NCBI GenBank assembly: GCA_943787205.1
Contig: CALSLN010000009.1
Span: forward strand, 278,243 to 342,242
From: an uncultured Rhodospirillaceae bacterium
Lineage (GTDB): Bacteria > Pseudomonadota > Alphaproteobacteria > Rhodospirillales > Rhodospirillaceae
DNA: 64,000 bases
Direction of reading: 5' to 3'
Position 1 is the stretch's first letter; each line of letters opens with the position of its first letter. The notes beneath the pieces are model-generated. The model was not told where the DNA came from and searched no databases. It worked only from the letters and a program-made list of their open reading frames with translations. Below are positions 11,688 to 20,396 of the stretch, in pieces. A program made the position numbers and the translations under genes.

Positions 11688-14092
11688 ATGGCCTATAAAC
11701 ATATTGGAAAAAACTTCACGCCGCCCGACGTCCGCGCCAAGGTCACGGGTAAAGCGAAATACTCTGAGGATTTCCGTGCCGAAGGGATGCTGTTTATCAA
11801 GCTTCTCGCCAGCCCGATGCCTCATGCCATTGTGCGCAACTTGGATACATCTGAAGCTCTGAAGATGGATGGCGTAATCGACGTCATGACGGCGGACGAC
11901 GTGCCGAACATCCCAGAACCGCAAATGCCAATCCTGACAAACCACCCAAAGTATGTCGGCGACCCTATCTTAGCCGTTGCAGCAATCAGTGAAGAGATCG
12001 CATCCAACGCCCTCGAAAAAATCAAAATCGAATATGAATCACGTCCATTCGTCATTGATCCGTTAGTCAGCCTTTTCCCAGGCGGTCCGGACGTCCATGA
12101 CGGCGGTAACGTGGCGCTATTCAGAGGAAAAGCCGAACAACACAAATGGACGGCCCGCGACTTTCGCAGCTGCCGGTGATGATGAATTGCCACGTGGCAA
12201 ACCTCAAAGTGAGTGGGACTACGGTGACGTGGACGACGGTTTCTCCAAGGCCGCTCTCGTTCTCGATGAAACATTTGTCGTCGCTGGGCATCCTCACATG
12301 AGCATGGAACCGCGTAGCGCGTTTGCCTATTGGGAAAATGGGAAATGCTACCTTCATGCATCGTCCCAAAGTCACACCTTTAATGTTCCTGACTACGCCA
12401 AATACTGTGGTGTCGAGACGGAAGACCTCATTCTCATCGCCGAATACTGCGGTGGCGGATTTGGATCTAAGGGAACAGCCTATCCAATCGCGACAATCCC
12501 AGCCCACATGTCCAAGAAAGTCGGGCGCCCGTGCATGATGCGTATCAGCCGTGCAGAAGAATACTTCTTGGGCTCTCGTCGCAATGGATTCCAAGGCAAT
12601 GTAAAACTCGGCTTCAGTGAAGACGGCCGGTTGATCGCTGCAGATTTATATGTCGTACAGCAAAGCGGGGCCAACGATAGCTTCCCCGACTATGCAAATG
12701 CTGGACTTGCACTTTCTTTGGTCTATCAACCCGAGGCAATGCGTTGGAAAGGCATACCTGTCGCCACAAACACACCGCCCACCGGCGCTCAACGTGGACC
12801 GGGCCAAAACCAACTGGCGTGTGTCATGGAACCCCTCATGGATAAGGCCGCAAAGACCCTTGGGGTCGACCGCCTTGCTATTCGTGAGCTTAATGCGCCT
12901 GACAGTGATTCTAAACTTGGTGGACAACGCACCTCAGTTTCGAGCGCATACTTAAAAGAAGCCATGCGCGACGGTGCAGAACGCTTCAACTGGGAAGAAA
13001 AAAAGAACGAAAGCGGCAAACGCACCGGCTCTAAAGTTATTGGCATCGGCGTCGGCCAAGCCTTTCACCCCGGTGGCTCCAGTGGCTTTGACGGTTTGCT
13101 CCGCATTGCGCCAGACGGCAAAATTCACATTCACACCGGTATCGGGAACCTTGGAACCTATTCTCTACGCCAGCACATCGCGTGTGGCCGCGGAAGTTCT
13201 CGGGTGTTCTTGGGAAAACTGCGTGATCGAACGCGGCGATACCCGACGCCACCTGCCATGGAACTTGGGCCAATTTGGCAGCAACACCTCTTACACCATG
13301 TCTCGCACCAATTACGCAGGCGCAATGGATGCCAAGATGAAGTTGCTCGAAATCGCAGCCATGGATCTGGGTGGTAGTGCCGAAGATTACGATTGTGGTG
13401 ATGACAAAGTTTTTGCCACTGCAGACCCCAGCAAGCATTTGACGTTCGCCCAAGCCGCGCAGCGCGCCATCGAACTTGGCGGTAAATATAGCGGCGAAGA
13501 AATGAACGAAGATATGCACGGCATCACCAAAGCTTCCGTTACGGCCTTAGCAGGAACAGGCCTCATTGGTGCCGCGAAAGACAAGCATCCTAGTAAGGGG
13601 TTGCCGCCAGCGCTGGCCACATCCTTCATAAAAATCGAGTTGGATGTAGAAACCGGAAAGTTTGAAATCATTGACTACGTCGGCACCGCAGATTGCGGCA
13701 CCGTTATCCACCCTCAAGGTTTGGAACATCAAATTCGCGGCGGCGGCGTGATGGGTATCGGCATGGCTAGCCTGGAACGTATTGTTTACGACCCACAAAA
13801 CGGCCTACCCGCTAACGTTGGTTTCCACCAAGCGAAGCCACCGTCTTATTTGGACGTGCCGCTTGAGATGGATGTCGGCTATGTGGACAAACCGGACCCA
13901 ACTAATCCGGTCGGAGCACGTGGCATTGGCGAACCCCTAATGGGTTGCGCAGCATCCGCTCTATTGAGCGCCATCTCAGACGCCCTTGGTGGCGTTTACT
14001 TCAATCGAACACCGGTGGTGCCAGACATGATTATCAATGCCCTGGCTGAAAAGCCGCAATCATATAAAACGCTTCAAGTAAGCAACCAGTAG
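11688..14092 (+). CDS. Molybdopterin-binding catalytic subunit, xanthine dehydrogenase family (two frameshifts)
   Basis: About 800 residues reconstructed. The N-terminal domain starts KHIGKNFTPPDVRAKVTGKA; the molybdopterin-binding part has HPHMSMEPRSAFAYW, AEYCGGGFGSKG and PTGAQRGPGQNQ; the C-terminus has GARGIGEPLMG, where the Glu is the expected catalytic base. Near 12155 one extra C breaks the frame, and near 13162 one extra base separates GIGNLGTYS from YASTSRVAAEVLGCSWENC. Both repairs give continuous family sequence. The enzyme should hydroxylate or reduce a substrate that cannot be deduced here. No own signal peptide is visible, so it may be exported as a complex with the Tat-bearing 2Fe-2S subunit. 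Confidence 0.87.
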
Positions 14093-14104
14093 GGAGGCGC
14101 AGAC

Positions 14105-15104
14105 ATGAGTACTAAAGACATGATGCCGCAGTTTGCGCTATTTCAGCCGACAGACATCGAAAACGCTCTAGACCTTCTAGAGAAGTATGGCGAGCGCGGC
14201 TGGAAAGTTGCCGGTGGCCAAGACAGCTACGATTGGTTCAAGGATCGCGCTAAGCGTCCTGAAGCCGTGATCGACCTCGGTGGAATTGCAGACCTTCATG
14301 GCATTCGTGAAACTGCGGATGGCATTGAGATCGGAGCGATGACGACACTGAGCGAGATCGTCGACAACCCGATGATTGTCGAGAAGTATGGCGTGCTTGC
14401 GCAAGCAGCAGGCCGCGTGGCTAGCCCTCAAATTCGTAATGCTGGCACTTTAGGCGGCAACCTATGTCAGGACGCACGCTGCTGGTATTATCGCGCTGGT
14501 CTAGATTGCTACCGAGCCGGCGGGAACACCTGCTACGCCGATACACCGGAAGGCATGAACCGGGAGCACTGCTTATTCGGCGCCTCACGGTGCGTCGCCG
14601 TTACACCGTCTGACACAGCCGCCGCCGTGACTGCACTCGATGCAGAAATGGTTATTCACGGCCCCGCCGGGGAACGCGTTGTTCCAGCCGCAGAGTTCTT
14701 TATCGGCCCAGCCGTCAACATCACACGCATGACAGTTGTTGAGCCCAGCGAACTCCTCGTCGCCATCCGTATCCCGTCCAAATGGGCCGGAGCTGATTTC
14801 TACTTTGAGAAAGTCGCAGACCGGAACACTTGGGATTTTCCATTGGTCAATGTCGCGTCTGCGATGATCATGAACAATGGTGTGGTCGAAGACATCCGGA
14901 TCGTTTGCTCCGGTGTTGAATGTGTACCAAAGCGCATAACCGGCGCTGAAGAAATTGCGCGCGGCAGCGCACCAGATGCGGAAACTGCCGACTTGGCGGG
15001 AAGCACAGCCTCTCGAGGGGCTACACCGCTCAACTACAACCATTTCAAGATTCCTCTTATGGAGAACCTGGTGAAAGCGGGCGATCCGAGGCGAAGCCAT
15101 CTAG
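14105..15104 (+). CDS. FAD-binding subunit with Cys-rich loop (frameshift at 3' end)
   Basis: About 332 residues. The FAD domain has GWKVAGGQDSYDW, ASPQIRNAGTLGGNLCQDAR and later PSDTAAAVTALDAE. An insertion after GGNL contains Cys at 121, 126, 135, 143, 156 and 163; in 4-hydroxybenzoyl-CoA reductase (HcrB) the same place holds a loop with a 4Fe-4S cluster, so an extra cluster is likely. The open frame runs on to 15268, but removing one G near 15079 gives the usual ending LMENLVKRAIRGEAI and a stop at 15102-15104. The downstream part of that frame belongs to the next small gene. Confidence 0.85.
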
Positions 15105-15105
15105 G

Positions 15106-15268
15106 ATGGAGCTGTTTCGCTACAGCCGCGATGTGTATGGGCAGCAAACCCTTGAAGGCATGTCCTGGGACCTATTTTGGGTGTTCCTGGGGACTTGCCG
15201 TCGCGACAATCGTCGGACACATGATCTTCAAAGCGATGACCGGCAAGAAAGCGGGTGCCGACTCTTAG
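15106..15268 (+). CDS. Small single-span membrane protein of the molybdenum hydroxylase operon (frameshifted)
   Basis: The ATG at 15106 is two bases past the repaired stop of the FAD subunit and begins MELFRYSRDVYG, continuing to SWDLFWVFLG. After removal of one G in the GGGG run near 15190 it continues LAVATIVGHMIFKAMTGKK to the stop at 15268, giving about 53 residues with one hydrophobic helix around residues 24-42 and a basic tail. It is hidden because the two frames are otherwise read as extensions of other ORFs. I infer a membrane anchor or cytochrome-docking subunit. No family name is known to me. Confidence 0.6.
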
Positions 15269-15726
15269 AGCGGCACGTGGAGACCAATGCCAAGATCACG
15301 GGTCTCCAGCGCAACCTCCCGCGCCGACAATCGGTAATCACCGTCCACACACCACAACAGTGTCCAGATAGCGTCCTACGGCGAGCGTCTGTGTTCGACC
15401 ATCAAGGTCGGGGTGTGATGAACAACAACACTGCTCACCACGGAATATGACCCTGCGTCAGCCTGCTCCTCAACCGTGTAAACAGACACATGCCTAGAAA
15501 GCCTGCCAGACCGCTGCAAGTGCTCTGGTAGAGTTTCGAACAACCCGGATAATCCGTCACGATCATGGTCAAGCCAAACCATGTCTTTGCCGAGTTCAGG
15601 GCTCCAAACAACGATACGATACGCGAATTCAGGCGCACAAAGATCAAGGTAGCCGTCAAAGTCGCCATCATTGAGAGCGAGGCAACTTCGACCGACGAGT
15701 GATCGTATTGAGTCAAAATCGCTCAT
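15265..15726 (-). CDS. Aromatic-ring-hydroxylating dioxygenase beta subunit (frameshifted)
   Basis: About 153 residues. The first 116 (15376-15726) show the SnoaL-like cone fold pattern of ring-hydroxylating beta subunits: LNDGDFDGYLDLCAPEFAYRI, then SRHVSVYTVEE. The rest is in other frames: LAVGRYLDTV, then VDGDYRLSAREVALETRDL and a C-terminus GIGLHVPL at 15265. Two slips near 15380-15410 are needed. Beta subunits are structural partners of Rieske oxygenase alpha subunits, and the alpha gene is immediately upstream. Its stop overlaps the stop of the small membrane protein gene on the other strand. Confidence 0.8.
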
Positions 15727-15747
15727 GATGATACGGGATGCCCTGCG

Positions 15748-16922
15748 TCACGACCGGTTTTTCAGCGCCCATTCTTTATAGAACGCCCGAAGCACCGCAT
15801 CATCCTGCCCTGTCATGCCTTCGTCCCGACCGATAATTTGATAGCGCCCGGCGTGGCTACGAAAGCTGTCAGCGCAGGCTTCAGCCGCTATTGTATCTTC
15901 AGGCACGTTCCGACCGAAGGGACCCCCAATACTGATTATGGTGACGTTGACGCACACAGCGGTGCTCTTCAGGCTCGCCCTTAACGCCAAGCCCCCGCAT
16001 CTCAAGCAATGTCTTATCAGGACCCATTGGCGTTGCCGTATCAATACGAACGACAGTGCCCGCGTGAAATAATCGCTGTGGAAGGGAACAGGTTGATAAA
16101 GCGAAAATCTGTTGGCCCCATTCCTGGCAAAGGCGGAACATCATTCCCTCGACCAGCGAAACCCTTGTAGCCGTCATAAGCCGCCTTCAGAGCGCCACCA
16201 CTGCCGCCGTGCCCATTTTCAAATACAACGAGTTTGCGGTCTTTCATCGGCATGGCATTCACTTGCGTCTTACGCAGAACCACATGCATGAACTCATGGT
16301 AAAGATCCATGTTGGTTTCGTGCCATGCCTTCCAATTACAATCTAAAACCACCCGATTGTAATGAAACACCTCAAGCGGCTGCCCAGTAAGCATCTCTGC
16401 AAATCGATCGAGAGCCTTGCCCACGAATGGCGTTAGGCCTGGTACCGAGTCATCCAGCGTGACAAACACTAACCCGTGCAGAACTTCGGTCCGCACTTCG
16501 CGTAAACCCATAGTCTCTTTGCTCACCGCGCCCCCCGAATATCCCGAAGCTCGAGGAATTCCGGCACAATGGCCGTGACTGTCGTAAGTCCATCGATGAT
16601 AAAAGCACGTGATGAGTTTGGCGTTGCCAGCAGGCTGATCTAGGAGTTTAGCGCCACGGTGAGAGCAAACATTAAGAAACGATCGGACGACGCCGTCTTC
16701 GCCCCGTATCGCGAATAGAGACTGCCCATCCTGCTCAAACACCCGGTAGTCAAACGCTTCTGATAGCTCGCTGTCATGGCAAGCGAACCGCCACGCTTTT
16801 GCGAAAATTTTCTCGGACTCGTCTTTATAGATATCCGGATCCGTGTAAACGTCACCTGACACGAAATGCCCAACTGGCATATCAGGTGGTTCGTCCCAAG
16901 CACTTTTATCGCGTGAAGCCAC
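15748..16922 (-). CDS. Rieske non-heme iron dioxygenase alpha subunit (two frameshifts)
   Basis: About 390 residues. The Rieske domain has CSHRGA (Cys86, His88) and CFYHRW (Cys105, His108) for the 2Fe-2S cluster. The catalytic domain has NWKAWHETNMDLYHEFMH, whose His pair supplies iron ligands. Two extra G bases, near 16061 and 15919, break the frame; after repair the sequence reads ISRGTVVRIDTATPMG and QYWGPFGRNVPEDT, as in the family, and ends at 15748. The enzyme adds O2 to a ring or other carbon. No ferredoxin or reductase is encoded nearby, so its electron donor must be elsewhere. The substrate is unknown; the cluster suggests a catabolic role. Confidence 0.88.
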
Positions 16923-16928
16923 GGAGGA

Positions 16929-17843
16929 TTATTCCTTCACATACCCTAAGCGAGCAAGGTTCTGGGCCAGCTTTGATGGAACCGTATCGTTCCGCGGGTC
17001 GACATCAAAATCTTCACCATGCTCTGCCAATGCCTTTTCTAAGTAGTCGGCAGGCAAATCATCCCATGATTTTATTTTATAAAATTCCACATGCCAAATG
17101 ACCTGACCGATGTCGGGATCTGACATCCCAATGCTTGCCATGGAGGGCATCAGAATTTGCCCTGCCCCATGCGCTGGTATCCATGATTGATCAGGGTCTT
17201 GAAGATCAGAAAGCTTGGCAAAGAAGGTATTGTCTTGATTATACGGATTGCGGACTAATGGTTCAGGCCAGCGCATCTTGGCGTGGAACGACACATTATC
17301 GCCGATCAAATTCATTTCCACATCACGAATTGAACTCTCGGTGTAGAAATCCGGGAACGCTTCTTCGATGATGTTAAGCGTGACACCGCGAACGGATATG
17401 CTTTGACCTTCTGGAACACGGCTCCAATTGGGTCTGAACGTAACATCCTGGCCCGTCATTGGGTTCGTAAAGCCGTCGATAATCTCATCACTCTCGAAAT
17501 CGCTGTAGTAGGTCAGAAGCGAGTTATATTTAACGAATTCTGCGTCTGAGACTTTCTTCACCCACTGCTGCTCACACCCCTTGAACCGGACGAGCGGGAT
17601 GGGCGAATCGGGCGCCTTGAAGCCATATATAACCCCACGCGTCCGCCAAATCGCTTTGCCATCATCGATCCGGCCTTGCTGCTTTGCCAATGCGTAAACA
17701 CGGTCCTCAGGAGTCCAATCTGATATTGAATCTGGAAGCATAGGAGTTTTTGCAGACTGCGCAGCCTTGGATGAGCCAACGACCGCACCAACGGCGCCAG
17801 CCGATGCGAGCGCTTTGCGACGACTCAGAGTGGTCTTATTCAT
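16929..17843 (-). CDS. Tat-exported DUF1838-like protein
   Basis: 304 residues from the ATG at 17843, which has AGGAG seven bases upstream and gives an N-terminus with SRRKALASAGAVGAVVG, a twin-arginine signal. The mature part contains LVRFKGCEQQW, SDFESDEIIDGFTNPMTG and several Trp/Tyr-rich segments that I associate with the DUF1838 family of exported proteins, often found beside catabolic genes. The function is unknown. It lies six bases upstream of the Rieske alpha gene and is surely co-transcribed, so it may act on the same substrate or at the cell surface. Confidence 0.7.
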   Translation of the reverse strand: MNKTTLSRRKALASAGAVGAVVGSSKAAQSAKTPMLPDSISDWTPEDRVYALAKQQGRIDDGKAIWRTRGVIYGFKAPDSPIPLVRFKGCEQQWVKKVSDAEFVKYNSLLTYYSDFESDEIIDGFTNPMTGQDVTFRPNWSRVPEGQSISVRGVTLNIIEEAFPDFYTESSIRDVEMNLIGDNVSFHAKMRWPEPLVRNPYNQDNTFFAKLSDLQDPDQSWIPAHGAGQILMPSMASIGMSDPDIGQVIWHVEFYKIKSWDDLPADYLEKALAEHGEDFDVDPRNDTVPSKLAQNLARLGYVKE

Positions 17844-17869
17844 ACTCAAGCTCCTATCAGCTTTCATGA

Positions 17870-18823
17870 CTACTTCGATCTGGAAACAGAGTTTACAAAA
17901 CTCCGGATGTCAGCGTTAAATTTCTGTGGTGACTCAAGAAATGGAGAGTGCCCTACGCCAGGATACATCAACACTTTGGCCTGAGGTAATGCGTTCTCAA
18001 ACGCGTTACCCAGCTGACCAGAATCCCGAAGTGGGTCTTGATCCCCCAAGACAACAAGGAATGGCACATCAATGCGCTCAACGAGATCGGCATATGAAGA
18101 TATCGCATCCCCGTTCGGATCAAGTGTCGGACTGCGCATAGCACGGCGCGCATAGGGAGGAGACATGATGTTCATGGCTTTCGAAACGGCTAACCAATCA
18201 TCGTCGACCAGGTCCGCTGTCATAAGCGCCGCAAAGGTTTTGGCACCAGCCAGGTTTTCTGCAAGATCGCCGGACTCCAACTGAACTTGGCTGATCCGCG
18301 CCGGATTGTCGTCCAGAGGCAGCGGCACCTCAACAAGGCGTCCTCTAGAGGCAACCATAGCAATACCTGACAACCCATCTGTCCCCATGCACCGGACATA
18401 GTGCATGGCCATCAACCCACCTCGCGACCAACCGACAACAACCGGCTTTTCCAACCCAGTTTCTCGGATGATGGCCGCAATATCTTCAGCCCAGATACAG
18501 GCCCGATTGTAGGACTCAATATTCCATGGCTTGCCCGAGCCGCCATGACCACGAAGGTCAAAGGCAACGATGTGAAAATCGTCGGCAAGGTCAGAGTTTA
18601 ATTGGTTATGCCAACTGAGATAACTTTGCCCGTTTCCATGAATAAACAGCACGCCTGGATTTCCAGGTTGCCCAGCCTCCGCGACGTTTAGCGGCACACC
18701 GCCAAACCCTTCAATAACACTCAATGAAACACTGTCGTTGGCCTTAGCAACAATCGCCATCGATGTCGCGACGCTGGCCATAACAGCCAGTACAACGACT
18801 ATGCGGTCGATGCTTTGCATCAT
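17870..18823 (-). CDS. Secreted alpha/beta hydrolase
   Basis: 317 residues. An N-terminal hydrophobic stretch (residues 8-28) looks like a signal peptide or anchor. The alpha/beta hydrolase fold is shown by FIHGNGQSY (oxyanion region), DLRGHGGSGKP, the nucleophile elbow GWSRGG with Ser133, LGDQDP with the acid, and GVGHSPF with the catalytic His. Substrate unknown; such enzymes cleave esters, lactones or C-C bonds. The start codon overlaps the stop of the upstream binding-protein gene (ATGA), indicating coupling. The periplasmic location fits uptake of a cleaved product. Confidence 0.85.
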   Translation of the reverse strand: MMQSIDRIVVVLAVMASVATSMAIVAKANDSVSLSVIEGFGGVPLNVAEAGQPGNPGVLFIHGNGQSYLSWHNQLNSDLADDFHIVAFDLRGHGGSGKPWNIESYNRACIWAEDIAAIIRETGLEKPVVVGWSRGGLMAMHYVRCMGTDGLSGIAMVASRGRLVEVPLPLDDNPARISQVQLESGDLAENLAGAKTFAALMTADLVDDDWLAVSKAMNIMSPPYARRAMRSPTLDPNGDAISSYADLVERIDVPFLVVLGDQDPLRDSGQLGNAFENALPQAKVLMYPGVGHSPFLESPQKFNADIRSFVNSVSRSK

Positions 18824-20358
18824 TCCCGGACTGTAATGTTTTCAAGGTCAACGCGCTGGCCAGTAACCGGCAAGTCGTTCAATCGCGGGCTGTATCCCAG
18901 CGTATCGAAATAGGGAAAAAGATAGAGAGCCGGAGGATCAAAGTGCAGGGCCTCGACCAACTTCTGTAGTTTCTTCTCTCGTGATACCGGATCAAAATCT
19001 CGGTTGCTGTCTTCGATCAGAGGGAGAAGCTCCTCATTGCAGAAGTAAGCGCCCGCTTTCAAGCACGAAGCTGTTTCGATACTCCGGATCGCGTCTCCAT
19101 GGATAGAGTTATTGAAACTGGTGTCTAAGATGTCGGCCCCGTCCCAATCCCCAGAAAAATACATACTCAACCAACGCTGCCCAGGGACAGGGTCTAGGTC
19201 GACCTCAACACCAATCGCCGCAAGGTTTTGGGCCAGGACCTGATAGATTAGAGAAGACTCTGGTACGGACGGATCACTGCGCACGACAGCTCTTAACTCA
19301 AGCCCATCCCCATAACCAGCGCTATCGAGGAGCGCCTTTGCCGCCTCTGGATCATAGGGAAAGAGTGGGATATCTGGCGCGTAGCCGTATACATCCGCTG
19401 TTGCAACTTGTGAAACCGGTTGCGACACCCCAGACAAAATTGAAGCCGCGATACCCTCACGGTCTATAGCCATGTTTAATGCACGTCTAACCCGAATATC
19501 AGAGACGGGAGATTGATCATCAACCTGATGAAAAGCCCATGCCCCAACGGAATACGTTGGCCGCGCAAGCGTTTTAAACCCAGCCGCGGACAGATCGGTT
19601 AAGAGGTCCAGACTCAGCTTGAACGAAAGGTCAATCTGGCCACTCAAAATAGATTGCGCACGGGCTGTGACATCACCAACAGCCGTGAAATGAATTTCAT
19701 CAAAGTTCTGAGAGTCACGCCATGAGTTTGGGTTCCGCTCAAAGACATAAGTCCCCGTCGCTTGCCCCCAGTCTTTAAGCTTGTATGGGCCGGATCCGAC
19801 AGGAGAAAGGCCAAAGGCATCCATGCCGACCTCGGCCAAGTACTCCATCCCAACCATATAAACAAAGCTCATACGCTTCGGCAAAATCGCGTCGGGGCGG
19901 TTTGTGTTGATGCGCACGGTCAGTTCATCGATCACGGTGGCAGAATCGATCATCGCGGTTTCACCAGCCACCAAATACCCAGCCGCCTGCTCGCTTCTCA
20001 AGTACGTGACAACATCAACAACGGTTTGAGCGTTAAACGGCTCACCATTCGAAAACGTAACGCCTGGACGCAACGTAAACACCCACGATTCGTCCCCCGT
20101 CGAAGTCCACGTTAAGGCAAGCCCGGGCAGGACCACACCTTTGTCACCAATACCTGTCAGAGCGTCATAGAGGATATAATTGGAATTGATTGCACCGATC
20201 GGGAGGGATGAATAAGGATTGCCCAAGCCAGGCGGCCGCCCCGGGACTGCGACACGCAAAACGCTCGGAGCGTCACTTTCGTCGGCGAAAGCGTTGCCAT
20301 CAAACAGACCCATTAGCCCTACGGCTAAAACGACTGACAACTTTAAAACAGAGTTCAT
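18820..20358 (-). CDS. ABC transporter substrate-binding protein, family 5
   Basis: 512 residues with a signal peptide (MNSVLKLSVVLAVGLMGLFDG, processed near AFADES). The body matches oligopeptide/nickel-type binding proteins: GLALTWTSTGDESWVFTLRPGVTFSNGEPF, SPVGSGPYKLKDW, and DIRVRRALNMAIDREGI. It should bind a peptide-like or small organic solute in the periplasm. No permease or ATPase genes accompany it, so it must use a transporter encoded elsewhere or act as a sensor. It is between a nitrilase and a secreted hydrolase in the same operon, suggesting the ligand is the pathway substrate. Confidence 0.88.
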   Translation of the reverse strand: MNSVLKLSVVLAVGLMGLFDGNAFADESDAPSVLRVAVPGRPPGLGNPYSSLPIGAINSNYILYDALTGIGDKGVVLPGLALTWTSTGDESWVFTLRPGVTFSNGEPFNAQTVVDVVTYLRSEQAAGYLVAGETAMIDSATVIDELTVRINTNRPDAILPKRMSFVYMVGMEYLAEVGMDAFGLSPVGSGPYKLKDWGQATGTYVFERNPNSWRDSQNFDEIHFTAVGDVTARAQSILSGQIDLSFKLSLDLLTDLSAAGFKTLARPTYSVGAWAFHQVDDQSPVSDIRVRRALNMAIDREGIAASILSGVSQPVSQVATADVYGYAPDIPLFPYDPEAAKALLDSAGYGDGLELRAVVRSDPSVPESSLIYQVLAQNLAAIGVEVDLDPVPGQRWLSMYFSGDWDGADILDTSFNNSIHGDAIRSIETASCLKAGAYFCNEELLPLIEDSNRDFDPVSREKKLQKLVEALHFDPPALYLFPYFDTLGYSPRLNDLPVTGQRVDLENITVRE

Positions 20359-20396
20359 TTATTGGTTACACTCTAGGTCAGTTACAGAAAGAAAAA

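Noticed and set aside
15106..15450. 115-codon plus-strand ORF taken as one gene
   Set aside because: Only its first 28 codons fit; the rest is antisense to the Rieske beta subunit. The true gene shifts frame and ends at 15268.
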